Position numbers and translations under genes: made by a program. 64,000 nucleotides of DNA from Pseudozyma flocculosa PF-1. Its lineage: Eukaryota; Basidiomycota; Ustilaginomycetes; Ustilaginales; Ustilaginaceae. Location of the stretch: assembly GCF_000417875.1 (NCBI RefSeq), contig NW_006920881.1:667819-731818 (forward strand), given 5' to 3'. This document shows positions 10,333 to 20,932 of the stretch, piece by piece. The notes below the pieces were generated by a model that was not told the DNA's origin, did no database searches, and worked only from the letters and a program-made list of their open reading frames with translations. Position 1 is the stretch's first letter. The number at the start of each line of letters is the position of its first letter.

Positions 10333-10587
10333 ATGAAGCCGCCCTCTCTGCACCTCACCGCCCTGCTCGTATTCGCCGCAGGCGCCACGGCCGAGGTGTG
10401 GATCAGCCTCAAAGGCCTCGACGGCACGCGGGGGGTGTGCACCACTTCGCCCTTGAACTTTGCGGCGAGGCAGGCCTTCGCTTTCAACGCCCTCTGCGAC
10501 CTGCAGGGCAGCTGCCCGATGGATGGTGATGCCGTTGCGATGTTCTGCAACAGGCTCGGAGGCACCTACCGCCGCATCAATGGCTAG
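10333..10587 (+). CDS. Small secreted four-cysteine protein (family A)
   Basis: 84 residues, no intron. Residues 1-20 form a signal peptide ending near ATA/EVW. The mature part has four cysteines spaced C-x18-C-x5-C-x10-C, followed by GGTY near the end. The same spacing, and an aromatic residue just after the signal peptide, recur in other genes of this window. The ATG at 10333 is chosen because the signal peptide begins there; upstream in-frame sequence looks non-coding. The protein is presumably exported and disulfide-bonded. A function as effector is possible, given the fungal small-secreted-protein character, but unproven. Confidence 0.75.
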   Translation: MKPPSLHLTALLVFAAGATAEVWISLKGLDGTRGVCTTSPLNFAARQAFAFNALCDLQGSCPMDGDAVAMFCNRLGGTYRRING

Positions 10588-11325
10588 CTGCGCTCCGTCC
10601 CGAAGGGTGCGTGGGTGCGTGAAAGAGACGCAGCTCTTGAGAGCTATGTACATGATACGCTCTGCCACGAGTCATGTCGATACGCACGTACGTACAATAT
10701 GTGTGAACTGACGAGCTGACCGTTTCATAACCACGGTATTCCGTTTTCGCGCCCCCTCCCCTGCACCATGTCTTCGATGCAGCGTGGCCGCCTGCAAATC
10801 GCTCCAACAACCGGATCAGAGGGATCGGCTTGGCGTTGCTCGAGCGTCCAACATCCTGGACCTGCTGCGGTCACCCCTCTCTCCCCTCTATAGCGCCGGA
10901 TCGTGCGGGGACCTCGTCTGCCAAGCGCTGCGCCGGTGCTGTTATGGTGGCGTGACGCCGGCGCCGCTGTCCCGATGTATCGTACAACCTTGACGTAAAA
11001 GGCGTTGACGAGCTTGAGCCGTGTAGTAGCTAGAACCAGAAGAGGTGGTCGCAAAGCGTGCTAGAGGACCCTAGTGATAGGGTTATATGAGGAGCGCTCT
11101 GCCGTCTCTTGTCGACCTCACTCCCAACTCAGACTCAACCATAGCCTTCCACGCTTCCTTGACCATCCGGACACTGTGGAATATACTCTTCACGACTATC
11201 GGTGAGCACCAAGCCGGTTCGTCCGCCGCAAGGGTGCACGTCTCGTCGTTGCCCTTGCGCGTTGCTGACGAGCCAAAATCTACAACATCAACCGTCCCCA
11301 CCGCCCTGTCAGAAGGAACGCAGAC
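10588..11325. other. Intergenic region, no gene seen
   Basis: Separates two family A secreted-protein genes. It contains GTACGTAC/TGTACATG-type runs near 10645-10695 and a TATA-like site at 11082-11088. No supported gene. Confidence 0.5.
11082..11088 (+). promoter_or_regulatory. Possible TATA-like box (GTTATAT) of the gene at 11326
   Basis: Lies about 240 bp before the ATG, within the range (about 150-270 bp) of TATA-like boxes ahead of other small secreted genes here. Weak evidence; AATATACT at 11179 is an alternative. Confidence 0.3.
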
Positions 11326-11556
11326 ATGAAGTTCTTCGCCCCGACCCTCTTCCTCATGCTCGTCCTCCTCGTCGGTGCCAAAGCCGAGGTGTGGACGAGC
11401 AGGGACGGGCAGGCAAAGTGCACCGTCCCCAACGCCAGGAGGGGCACGCAGCTCCTGTTCAAAGTCCAGGGCGGCTGCGACGATGCGGGAAGCTGCCCGC
11501 TCAGCGCCGATGACCTCAAGAAGTTCTGCACCCAGGTCAAGGGCACTGTCGGCTGA
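11326..11556 (+). CDS. Small secreted four-cysteine protein (family A)
   Basis: 76 residues, intronless. The signal peptide MKFFAPTLFLMLVLLVGAKA is followed by EVW, exactly as in the gene at 10333. Cysteine spacing is also identical (18-5-10), with GSCP and an FC pair of positions shared. This marks the two as paralogues from an old duplication, though the rest of the sequence is diverged. It is the shortest member of the group. No enzyme motif is present. Role unknown; secretion is well supported. Confidence 0.78.
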   Translation: MKFFAPTLFLMLVLLVGAKAEVWTSRDGQAKCTVPNARRGTQLLFKVQGGCDDAGSCPLSADDLKKFCTQVKGTVG

Positions 11557-11816
11557 ACGGCAAGCTCGGTATCGTCTAAGCGTCGGTCCCGAACGATTTG
11601 GAACCTCTCGTCGCTATTAGCGATCATAACGATGCGCGGCTTGGGAGCCGCCGAAGTGGACTGCCAGACTGTGCCTCCGACCGATCGACTGAGCTCTCGC
11701 ACGATGAAGCAGGAATGCCATTCGCGCGAAAGCGAAAGAGGACCTAGGAATGCGGGGGGCAGAAGTACGCAGGCGAGAAGCGAATGGACATGCTACACCC
11801 TCGACTCCTGCTATGG

Positions 11817-12101
11817 TTAAGGAGGAGTGTAACTGCCCCTGATCTGGCTGCAAAACTTCTGGAAAGTTTCGGGCGAGTCCACAGAGCACAAGAAGGTGCC
11901 CGTGTTGCATAAGGCGTCCGTGTAGAGGAAGAGAATGTCCGCACGGGTGGGATTAACGGTCTTGCACTTGGCTGTCCAAAGGCCAAGCGCCTCGTTGTTG
12001 CCCCTGGCTATCCAGGTGATGGTGCCCGTAGGGTAGCTGATAAGTGTGGCGCCGACCATGGAGGTCAGCGCGAGGACAGCGACGGGGACAGCGAGCTTCA
12101 T
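11817..12101 (-). CDS. Small secreted four-cysteine protein (family A)
   Basis: 94 residues, intronless, on the opposite strand to its two left neighbours. A signal peptide starts at MKLAVPVAVLALTSMVGA; the 11 residues before this Met are not a signal and probably non-coding. Mature part: ITW near the start, then C-x18-C-x6-C-x11-C and the ending GSYTPP. The ending resembles GTYTPP of the gene at 13793. A TATA-like box lies about 235 bp upstream (12333-12345). Function unknown. Confidence 0.75.
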   Translation of the reverse strand: MKLAVPVAVLALTSMVGATLISYPTGTITWIARGNNEALGLWTAKCKTVNPTRADILFLYTDALCNTGTFLCSVDSPETFQKFCSQIRGSYTPP

Positions 12102-12332
12102 GGCGATCGTTCTGCGCGGGCGTCGGAAGACCAATTCGGTCGAGAAGGCGAAGAGAAGCGAAACAGAACTTTAGCAAGCGAAAGAGTGCAAGCGATGGCG
12201 CAGCGCTGCGAGGACGAATCCCAGGGCTCACGGGGTATGCGGGACACGGCGTTGACAGCAGTCGGCAGGTTTGAGTCTTGTTGGTCGATGAAGGGGTGGG
12301 TGAAGCAGGAGAGGGACGATGAAGGCTCAGTT

Positions 12333-12345
12333 GCCCTTTATATAC
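12333..12345 (-). promoter_or_regulatory. TATA-like box (TATATAAAGGGC)
   Basis: On the minus strand about 235 bp ahead of the ATG at 12101. It matches the A/T-rich core followed by AAAGGGC seen before other small secreted-protein genes. Confidence 0.5.
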
Positions 12346-13524
12346 ACGTCTGTCGGCCTAATCTTCACTTCACCGTCTGAAGAGCAAGTATGGCGGTCGC
12401 GGCAGCAGCTGTATCGCACATGGACGCTCGGTTCAGCGAGTCGCGCAGCACCGACAGGCACCGGCGTGGCCATGGCAACCTTCCGACGCATCCCTTTGCT
12501 TCCCTCATCCCCCTCGACCCGGCGACGAATGGTTTCATGGTGACCTCACAGAGGAACTGAGCAAAGTGGGCAGATCGGACGAGAATGTTCTCAGGAACCG
12601 TTGTGTGGGTCAACAAGTGTTGCGGCACCGCGCGCGTTGGGAGCATGGTACGGGCCGGTCGAAGGACGACCCACACCTCGATGGCGAGGTTTGCCGTCGG
12701 CATCAGGTACATCCTCTTCCAAAGACCTGCGAACCGGCCAGCCATGGAGCGGAGCATCTTCTCTCCCATCTTCGCCACTGCGTGTGCCAGCCATTCTGTC
12801 AGGCCGGTGATCGCCTTCCGCCCGCTTGGTCTCGACAGTCCGTTCTCCTGAGGGCAGACGGCTCGCCAATCGTACACGAGCGCTTCTGAGATCCTGCGAT
12901 ACTGCATTCAGACTCGACCGGCTGTTTGTACGCCTCTCTGCATCGGCGCGTGAGCTAAGATCCTGAAGGTGGGAGCTTCTTTTTTGGTTCTTTATCGTGC
13001 ATTGTCGCAAGGCGCAGAACACCAGACCAAGCTAAACACTGTCCCGTTTTGGCCTCTAGTCACTTGCCGTCGATCGGAATCATGAGGTCTCAGGCAGGCT
13101 GTCCTGACTGTTCGTTGAAAATGCGGTCGTACGGCGCCATACGTTGTGCGGCTGCGATCCTAGGCCTGCGACCGGCGGTATCAGCCGAGTCTCGTTACGG
13201 CAAAAGAGCAACGCTGGCAGACATACAACAGTAGCCTTTCGTCGCCGAGCAGGCGTAGAGTCCAACAAGAATGAAGCATAGGTGACCGTAGCCTTGATTC
13301 GAATGCGGGCTGCGGCAACTCGGCACCCCGTGGGGCGTTGACACAGCTGCAGTTACCTCGTACCCCCACCTTCTTGCCGGCGCGGCGTCTCCGGCGCTCC
13401 CGAGCCTGTTCGTGCGAGCTGGCAAAGTCGGTGGGCTGGATACGGGGGCTCAGCTGGTCTGACCTTGTCCCTCGTCCCAAGACGCTCCACCACGAGTGCA
13501 TAGAGCGCACCGGAAGGTCCCCTG

Positions 13525-13537
13525 TAATTTAAAAGGC
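13525..13537 (+). promoter_or_regulatory. TATA-like box (AATTTAAAAGGCG)
   Basis: About 256 bp before the ATG at 13793, with the shared AAAAGGC core. Identified by comparison with the other genes, so only moderate support. Confidence 0.4.
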
Positions 13538-13792
13538 GAGGCTGACCCGTCATCGCTCCTCAGCCTCACTCACCAACACATCGAAGCAGCTTTCCCCTTC
13601 TCTACCCTCATCGAACCGACCTCGAATAAGCCGCCACTTCTGCAGACCATCCACCTAACCTGTGAGCCCACCCAGTCGATGCACAAGCATCTGATGATAA
13701 CGCCGCTGCCGCTGCCGCTGACCGCGACGCCGACCTTGCTGGCTCTCGGATCGAACGCAACGACACACTGACCCGCGCTCAGAGCAAGCGCC

Positions 13793-14071
13793 ATGAAGGT
13801 CTCACTCGCCGCCGGCATCCTGACGCTCGCCCTCGTGGTCGGCGTCGAGGCCAAGAGGTGGTCCACGAGCGGTTACCTGGTCGAATGGGGCAATTACACG
13901 TGCCTTTGCGACACCAAGGACGGCGATGCGGCCGCGAACAGCGCAATGCAAGGTCCCAAATGCAAATGCCAGGCCAACGGCAGCTGCAGCCTGCAGTACG
14001 ACGACTTCGAACACTGCTGCAACAGCGCCGGCGGCACCTACACCCCTCCCAACGAGCCGGGTCCTTGGTAA
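13793..14071 (+). CDS. Small secreted cysteine-rich protein (family A, seven Cys)
   Basis: 92 residues, intronless. Signal peptide MKVSLAAGILTLALVVGVEA, then KRW, so again a Trp close to the predicted cleavage site. The core keeps the family layout (about 17 residues between the first pair, then x5 in NGSC, then x9) but with additional adjacent cysteines (CLC, CKC, CC). It ends in GGTYTPPNEPGPW. The extra cysteines make it the most diverged member on the left side. Function unknown. Confidence 0.75.
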   Translation: MKVSLAAGILTLALVVGVEAKRWSTSGYLVEWGNYTCLCDTKDGDAAANSAMQGPKCKCQANGSCSLQYDDFEHCCNSAGGTYTPPNEPGPW

Positions 14072-14188
14072 GGCGCCGACGCTAGGGTGAGTCCACCGAG
14101 ATCGTGCGGAACGTAGCCGCGCTGCCAGGACTGACGTCAAACACCGGATGCAATTCTGCGCAGGGATTACTCTATCGAGCTTCTGCCT

Positions 14189-15132
14189 TCAGGGCAGAGT
14201 GTATCCACCGTCAATGAGCGTATCGGAGCCCGTCTGGTACGAGCTCGCGTCGCTGGCCAGGTAGAGGTAGAGGCCCTTGATCTCTTTAGTATGTCCCTGT
14301 CGACCAAGAGCCGACATCCTGTAGGCCTCGTTGAGGCAGCGCGGCGAGGCGCCCATCTTGGTGTCGAAGAATCCAGGAGAGACGATGTTGACCCGCGCAA
14401 ACTCGCGCCACTCGCGGGCGAGCGACTTGCCCAGATGCGTGACGGCGGCCTTTGTCGAGTTGTAGACCTGCGGCAGTCGTCAGGCAGAGTGCGAGGGGGC
14501 AAAGGCGTCAGCGAGAGGCGCGAGCCTTGAGGTAGGACAGTGCGGGGGTGTGGGAGGTTCGCGGGCAAGTGGAACCGGCAACTCACGGGCTGGTCGACGG
14601 GAACATTGACGATGTGGGCCGACATGCTCGAGGTGATGATGAGGTTGCCGGAGCCCTGCCTCTTGAAGACCTCGCCGGCGTACTTTGCGCAGTAGACGAC
14701 GCCGTCGAGGTTGACCTCCATCTGCTTGCGGTACTCGTCGATGGACGTCTCGAGGAGCGGCTTCGAGATGGCCATGCCGGCGTTGGCGACAAAGACGTCG
14801 AGCCTGCCAAAGTCGCCCACGACGGCCTCGACGGTCTTGCGGACGGCCTCGTGGTTCGAGACCTCGCACCGGTAGGCCTTTGCGCGGATGCCGTGCGCCT
14901 TTGCCAGCTGCTCTGCCTTTGCGATGGCGACGTCGTTGGTGTTGTACCACAGCGCCACGTCGGCGCCCGCCTCGGCCACTGCCTCTGCGGCGGCGAACCC
15001 GATGCCTTCGCTGGCTCCAGTGATGGCCACGACCTTGCCCTTCATCTTGAACTGCTCCAGGACGTTGGTAGGCGTGTCGGGAAAGGGCCGAGGCTGCCGA
15101 GCAGCGGCGCAGTCTTCGATGGTCATCGACAT
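14189..15132 (-). CDS. Short-chain dehydrogenase/reductase, sorbose reductase / NADP-mannitol dehydrogenase type
   Basis: 274 residues in two exons, 14587-15132 and 14189-14467, with a 119 bp intron (GTGAGT...CAG, phase 0). It is a classical SDR: cofactor motif TGASEGIG (38-45), NAG at 117-119, a catalytic Ser near 169, and YNSTK with Tyr184 and Lys188. The C-terminus DTLIDGGYTLP is typical. The N-terminal PTNVLEQFKMKGKVVAITGA resembles fungal NADP-mannitol dehydrogenases and Sou1-like sorbose reductases, so a role in polyol/ketose interconversion is likely. Substrate cannot be fixed from sequence alone. The ATG at 15132 is followed by a second Met two codons later. Confidence 0.9.
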
Positions 15133-16710
15133 GTTGGGATGTCTGCGTGGGTCGAGGAGGCAAAAGCAGTACGGGGCTGGCAGAGGACGAGCAGGTCGAA
15201 CAAAGAATGATGGTGGAGCGGCGGCAAGATGGAAGACGAGCAAAAGCCACCAGCTGGTCCCCGCCACCTTGCTCTTGGCGAGGCGGCCGGGAGCCGCGTG
15301 CGGCCCGGCAATCTCTGGACTCGATCTCGTATCCACGGCTTCGGATGATGGGTGGGTGGGTCAGCGAGGCAGCATCATGACCGCATGGGCCACCGTCCAT
15401 TTCGCCGCTTTGACCGGCGTCTTGTTGTCGAGGTGGCCGAGTTGGACAGCGGCGCCCTCACCGCCATGTCCGGCGGCCATCCAACGCTGTGCGGATCCGA
15501 AGGGGCTAGCCTTCCGTCGCCGTCGCTGTCGCTGTCGCTGTCGCCGTGGCTCCGACTTCCGTTCTCTCTCGGTGCCACGCGGCGCCGCCGGCCCTGCCGC
15601 TTCCAACGCGACATCTCACAAACGAGGCCAGGCCTGGCCTCTGCGGCCTGCGAACGGACCTCGCCCAATCGAGATCCGGGCGGCTCGCTGCCAGACCCAG
15701 GCTACTGTGCTGTAGTTTTCATCCGGCTGACCCGACGACGAATGAAGCGGGTCATCAGCCCCGCACCTCAGCGGAGAGACGGGCGGGCGCCTCACTGCGT
15801 GCGTAGAAGCGCAACCAACACATCTTGGACCCTGCATGACCCTTTAGCCTCGTCCGCCTTCCACTACTTCGAGAGCAGCACCGCGTTCGCACCTCTTCGC
15901 TGCCTCCCTTCCTTGCTTGCTCCTCTGTCCGCCACCGCTGTCCCATTCTCTGACCGCACTGCGCAGCAGACTAGATCCGTCACTCGACGATGGCAAGACG
16001 GTTCATCCTGACCGTCCTCGTGAGCAATAGCAAGCGAGGGCCAACTCAGGCAGTTTGAGCGCAAGGTCCCCCCGCCCTGGCCACCTAGCGCCGTTCGGCC
16101 GAGCCGCACTGGATCCCCTCTCACGGTTCAGGAAGGGGGCCGCGCGCGATCGCAGCGCCGTAATCCTCGCCCGACACTGTCCTCCGCCCCGCTCGAGCAA
16201 GCCTGTACCATGGTACAGCCTCCGTCATTGTTTCCCCTCGTCCTATGTCCGCTCGCCCAGAGACCGTCCTCGTCCTTGCTCCCAGGCCATGCTCAAGACC
16301 AACGTAACGACCCGTGTGCGTTGCATCCGCGCCACCATCTGCCCCTCCTCATCTTCGTCCTAGCATTCTCCGATCATCTCTCTTTCATCCTCCTTTAAAA
16401 GCAACTTGGCATCCTCTTCTCTCGCAGACGGCGTCGACGTGTTCGTATCCAGCACCACTTCCCCACCGGCATCGCCGGTTCTCCTCCGAGTCTGCAGTTC
16501 GCATTCGACAGCACAGCAAAGTTCCCTGCCGCCCAAGCATCCGACTCCGACCCTGCTCAACATCCAGTTCCCATCCTCAGTCTCCCCCCCCCCCCCCTCG
16601 ATCCAGTCCGTTTCGTCTGGCGTACAGGCGAAGCGCACGCGAAATCGCCAGCAGCTTCCACCGACCTTCACTGAACAAGCCACAGCTCAAGACGGACCAA
16701 CACACCGAGC
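15133..16710. other. Divergent intergenic region, no gene seen
   Basis: Upstream region of the SDR gene and of the gene at 16711. It contains a short GTCGCT run near 15515-15545 and a pyrimidine-rich stretch including poly-C near 16590, likely part of the leader of the right-hand gene. No supported coding frame. Confidence 0.5.
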
Positions 16711-17793
16711 ATGACGTTCCCGCCGCCAGATCCTGCACGCATCAAGCACCAGCTGCCGTCGAGGCCGTCCTTTGTGCCCATGCATGGAAAAAAGCCGCCT
16801 GTCGCGGCTCCGGTCCGAGCCACTCGCACGCAGTTGGCCTCGTCGGATCAGCCCGAGGCGGGCCAGCACCACGCTCTGACCTGGCAGCAAAAAGGGCTGC
16901 TACAGCCTCTCAAGAGCCGTTATCATCTGCAATCCAAGGGCGCGTCACCGAAAAACGAAGCCTGTCTCACCTGGCAGCAGCGAGAGATGCTGCAAAGGCA
17001 GGCGGATCAGCCGGCGTCGCTGGAGCCCATCGTAGTCTCGATCGATACAATCGACCAGCTTCGACCCACCTCGCCGCTGCCATCGCTTGCTCATGTGCCT
17101 CCACCGCTGCGCTTCGACATGACGGAAGAGGGGCCGCAGGTTTCTCTGCACAGTAAGGGTGATCGCCGGCGGCTTGATTGCCGCGCCGGCTGCCTGCCGA
17201 ACTCGCCGCAGAAGCTGGTCAAAAGTACCATGCCGGACGGTCCACCACCCTGCGACAACGTCTCGGACCTACCCACTTGGTACGATCCGTTCAAGGACGG
17301 ACCGCTCTGCGTCGTCTCTGGCGCCGAAGTCAAGTCGACCGAGCGATCGACCGCATCGACCGCATCGACCGCATCGACCCTCTCTCCCCCGCTCTCCCTG
17401 CACGCTTTCGGCGGTGCCGAAGCATGGTGTGCCCGCCGAGACGCCCCTGACTCGCCAGCCCTCAGCTCGACACCGTCCACGCCCGCTCTCGACTCGAGCT
17501 CCTCGCAATCCAGCATCTACAGTCCCAGCATCAGCAGCTCCGCCACCTCCAGCCCAGATTCGCTGCACGCTTTCGTCCGCACTCCTTTCCCAGCCTACCA
17601 CCTCGACGCGGCATCGGCCGCCGCAGAGTACCGCAACGCCACTGCCGAAATCGCAACAAACGAGTCGGGACCCGACGCCTATGCCGGTCCCCTCTTTTGC
17701 TCCAACGCCCCACTCCCTCAGACGCTGCCTGTCCCCGCATTCTCGAAAAGGCCTCGTTGGACCAGCCCTTTACCCGCTGGCGACCGTCTATAG
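16711..17793 (+). CDS. Hypothetical low-complexity protein with two LTWQQ repeats
   Basis: 360 residues, single exon, no recognised domain. Two similar segments, LTWQQKGLLQ (about 56-65) and LTWQQREMLQ (about 87-96), form an internal repeat. The middle and C-terminal parts are rich in Ser, Thr and Pro, with an AST repeat (about 212-222), and look disordered. There is no signal peptide or membrane segment. The reading frame is long, starts with ATG after a pyrimidine-rich leader and has protein-like repeats, so I think it is real, but composition bias makes this uncertain. Confidence 0.5.
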   Translation: MTFPPPDPARIKHQLPSRPSFVPMHGKKPPVAAPVRATRTQLASSDQPEAGQHHALTWQQKGLLQPLKSRYHLQSKGASPKNEACLTWQQREMLQRQADQPASLEPIVVSIDTIDQLRPTSPLPSLAHVPPPLRFDMTEEGPQVSLHSKGDRRRLDCRAGCLPNSPQKLVKSTMPDGPPPCDNVSDLPTWYDPFKDGPLCVVSGAEVKSTERSTASTASTASTLSPPLSLHAFGGAEAWCARRDAPDSPALSSTPSTPALDSSSSQSSIYSPSISSSATSSPDSLHAFVRTPFPAYHLDAASAAAEYRNATAEIATNESGPDAYAGPLFCSNAPLPQTLPVPAFSKRPRWTSPLPAGDRL

Positions 17794-18550
17794 GCCACGT
17801 TCAAGTCCATAAATCGCATCGCCGACCGAATCCGGACCAATCGCCCATCCTTCGTAGCATAAATCATTCCGCCCTTCGCTTGCCTACCAGCCTCTGCGAC
17901 ATTGTTGTAAACATAAGTAGTAACTTGTGGCAGGCAACTTTCGACTCAGGCATACAACGGACGCTGGAGCGCGTTGCGTGGAACGCACGAGCGCACGAGC
18001 AGAGCGCCAGTGTTGACGTCGAGAACGAGCCTCGAGCCACGAGCATGGAGTAGACGCTGCAATCAGCCTCAGAACAGTCTCTCCCGGTAATTCTTCCTGC
18101 ATCTGCTTTCCACAGCGTCTTGGAGTCACACACTGCCGACAGGCATAGGAGGCACAGGGCCAGAGAAGAGGGAAAGAGGAGCGTATATTTCACGGGTCTC
18201 AGGCCGAGTCGCTAGTAGACCCGAATCTTGGCCGCAGAGACCCCCTGGTCGAGCGCCGCGGAACTGCGAACAGGAGGGGAGTCATGGACGCGCGCCCGAA
18301 CAAGCAAGACCTTGCGACGAGGCACGGTCACCGAACAGCGGAGAAGTCGGGGAACGAGAAGCAATTTACGGCGCGTGGATGACTTCGCTGGGGGGTACGA
18401 GGGAAAGCAGGGCGACAGAGAAGGAAGAAGGGATGATAGAGGAGGGAATAGAGCTGAAGGAGGAAGAAAGAGAGGTGCCTCGGCGACGAGTTCGGACGAG
18501 GTCCTGCCATGTCGACAAAGTGACTTCCCGTGCGCTTGGCGAGCAATCCC
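17794..18550. other. Convergent intergenic region, no gene seen
   Basis: Holds the 3' ends of the 16711 gene and the secreted-protein gene at 18551. A purine-rich stretch lies at about 18400-18480. No RNA gene or coding frame recognised. Confidence 0.5.
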
Positions 18551-18952
18551 TCAAAAGTGCCCGGGCCCACAGCCGTGCAGCTTGTACTTGCATTGCTTGT
18601 CCTTCTGCTGGCTCATCGGGACGCCGGGCTTGCATGCGTTCGTGCACTGCCAAACAGAGCCCGTGCCTCCAATACCATGGCATGCTCCGAAAAGCAAGAC
18701 TCCGTAGGATGTGCAACCGGGCTGGTAGTAATTATCCGACAGCACAGGGCGGCAGCCATAATTGTCCATGAAGAACTTGAACGGGTCGCCCTGTGCGGCG
18801 CCATACCTGTAGAAAGCGTTTTGTATGGCGCATTGGCCAAAGAATCCGGTGTCATCTGGGTTCGACCGCCAGATCGTGGTGGTGGTGTCGGCGCTCTGGG
18901 CGCTGACGCCACAAACGGCGACGGCGAGGACAAGGGCGGCGAAAGTGCGCAT
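18551..18952 (-). CDS. Small secreted eight-cysteine protein
   Basis: 133 residues, intronless. Signal peptide MRTFAALVLAVAVCGVSA. The mature protein (about 114 residues) has eight cysteines, Gly and Tyr enrichment, and ends in CKYKLHGCGPGHF. It has IWRS shortly after the signal peptide, like EVWTS of the family A proteins, but its cysteine spacing (about 25 between the first two) and length differ. It is either a distant member or a separate family. A TATA-like box is about 215 bp upstream. Even cysteine number suggests four disulfides; function unknown. Confidence 0.78.
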   Translation of the reverse strand: MRTFAALVLAVAVCGVSAQSADTTTTIWRSNPDDTGFFGQCAIQNAFYRYGAAQGDPFKFFMDNYGCRPVLSDNYYQPGCTSYGVLLFGACHGIGGTGSVWQCTNACKPGVPMSQQKDKQCKYKLHGCGPGHF

Positions 18953-20659
18953 CGCGATGTACGTTATTCCTTGTGGAATGAGGGCAACGTCTGGACAGGG
19001 ATGCGTGATGGTGTCGGTTGGGATGTCAGCCGGTCAGACGGCGGAGGATGTAAAAGGCACCTTGTCGAAAGGGGCTGACGATTGACGGCGGTATCTGTGG
19101 CTGCGAGTGGCAAGAGATGGGTTGGGATGAGTCGAGAGAGAGAGAGAAGTGGTTGAGAGGCCGCCCTTTTATGCTTTTCCGAACGCGCTTGGATACTCCA
19201 AGGAGTTATGAGTGCAATCGAGGCAAGGCCAGCGACCGAAGCAGCATCTTGACCGCCAGGCCGCCCCGGCCGGTTTTCCCTCGCTCTCAGTTCAACGATG
19301 CAAGGGTGGTCACTAGTCACCCACTTCATCTGTCGCCCGAACCGGACGGTGGTTGCTCATCGACCCCAGTGAGTCACAGCCACAGCCTTTTGGACCCACA
19401 CGCTCGGCATCACGCCCTCTACAGCGCGACTCCACCCGCGCAGGCTCACAATGCCCTCATCCTCGTCAGAATTCGTGACTGCGTGGGGGCGGTACGGCCC
19501 TCATGGAAATGAGACGCTGACTGTTACGGGAGATGTCGGGCAAGCTTGTTGCAATTACGGTTCGGTAGTGTGGGGACCGGCAGTAGTGTGGGTAGCTGAC
19601 GGTGTGGGTGGCCAGTATACATATGTACAGTACCTCTCCCCGATTGTCACGCTGTTACGATCTTTTCCGACGCCGACAGAGAGCGGCGGTGTGGGCTCAA
19701 AGCCGCATCACAGCGTCGGGCACGCGGTGGTGCCTCGATCCGACTGAGCTTCTGCTCGGCCTCGCACATCCGTATCCAAACAACGTCTCCCAGAGCCTGT
19801 CTAGTTGACTCGACGATACCCGCCTCTGCCATTGAGAGTCTCGATCAAGCACGCTACCGTGGGCTCAGCTGTATGAGGCTTCGAGCGCGTATCTCGTTCG
19901 TTCGTTAAGACGACGTGTCGGTGTACTCCAAGCATCGGCTCAGGAGCTTCTCTCACTTAAGAGGCTTGCGGTTTCAAATCGACGGCGGATAGATCAGGTT
20001 GCAGGAGAAGGTTGAGGAAGAGCGAGTGCTTGGTGAATGTTCCGACGAGGACGCCAGACATAGAGGAGGCTCCTTTTACTTGCTTTTCCCTTCCCAAGAC
20101 GGGTTTCTTGCAAGCAACGATTCCGGGAGCAGAGCAAAGACGTCGCGGGGCGTCCGGGGCGTCCGGGGCGTCGTGGGTGGACCCCACCACATCTGCCGGA
20201 CATCCGCCATTCAGCGTTCACCTACCGCTGCGGTAGAAGGCGACGAGGTGGGCTGATTACCTGCAGGCGCACCACAGCTGATTGTCATCACAGTCGCTAC
20301 AGGTTCGCCGACGAGGGTGGACATAAAACAGCTATGGAATTGATCTGCAAGCGGGCTCCTGCTCCGCACTGATCGTTTACTACGACTGTACCTGGCAACG
20401 CGCCACTGCCGCTCCGACACGGCCTCGGACCGACCCCAGGCCTTCGTTGCCGTCGTGCATCTTCCTGTTCCCGTCTCTGCGACTCGACTCAGGGTCAATG
20501 CACTGTGTAGAGACGCAGTCGAGCGGAGGGGCCGCGTGGGAGGCATGATACATGGTGTCAGGACGATGAATACCGACGCGGCGCTCCACCCATCCAGTGC
20601 CGTGCCTGCCAACGCCTATCGACTCACGAGGATCGAGTCCGGGCCGCGCCGCGCCGCGC
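18953..20659. other. Intergenic region, no supported gene
   Basis: About 1.7 kb. It contains the promoter of the gene at 18952 and an alternating TATACATATGTACAGTAC stretch near 19617. Short frames present show no signal peptide or domain. Confidence 0.5.
19163..19174 (-). promoter_or_regulatory. TATA-like box (GCATAAAAGGGC)
   Basis: About 215 bp ahead of the ATG at 18952 on the minus strand. Shares ATAAAAGG with the boxes before the genes at 20932, 49061, 50256 and 61808. Confidence 0.5.
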
Positions 20660-20932
20660 TCAAGAGCCAGCTTGGAGCGCGACGAACTTTCCGTGGAATT
20701 GGTTGCAATACTTGAGCAGCTCGTCGTGGCCGAATCGGCAGTACCCGTCGGCGGGCTGGCAGCCGGCGGCGGTGAACTGCAGAAGGATGCCCCGATCGGT
20801 CCTGTTGATCTCGCACCCCCACTGCCACGTATTGCCGTTATCGTCGACCACTGGAGCCGAGGCAAAGAGCCAGGCGCTCCCACTGGCTGCAAAGGCCAGC
20901 ACGAGGAAGACGGAAGAAGCGGCTGCCTTCAT
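20660..20932 (-). CDS. Small secreted four-cysteine protein (family A)
   Basis: 90 residues from the ATG at 20932, intronless. The frame is open upstream, but the signal peptide MKAAASSVFLVLAFAASGSA starts only here. The mature part has NTWQWGC, then C-x17-C-x6-C-x10-C, nearly the same spacing as the genes at 10333 and 11326, and a closing HGKF in place of GGTY. A TATA-like box is at 21083-21094. Role unknown; secreted. Confidence 0.77.
   Translation of the reverse strand: MKAAASSVFLVLAFAASGSAWLFASAPVVDDNGNTWQWGCEINRTDRGILLQFTAAGCQPADGYCRFGHDELLKYCNQFHGKFVALQAGS

Larger units (their letters stand above)
12102..13792. other. Divergent intergenic region, no supported gene
   Basis: About 1.7 kb between two divergent secreted-protein genes. 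A 180-codon frame on the minus strand (12365-12907) has no recognised motif or signal peptide and I do not call it. TATA-like boxes for both flanking genes lie inside. Confidence 0.5.

Noticed and set aside
12365..12907. 180-codon minus-strand frame
   Set aside because: It has EVW and an isolated cysteine reminiscent of the secreted family, but no signal peptide and no cysteine spacing; not enough for a gene or pseudogene call.
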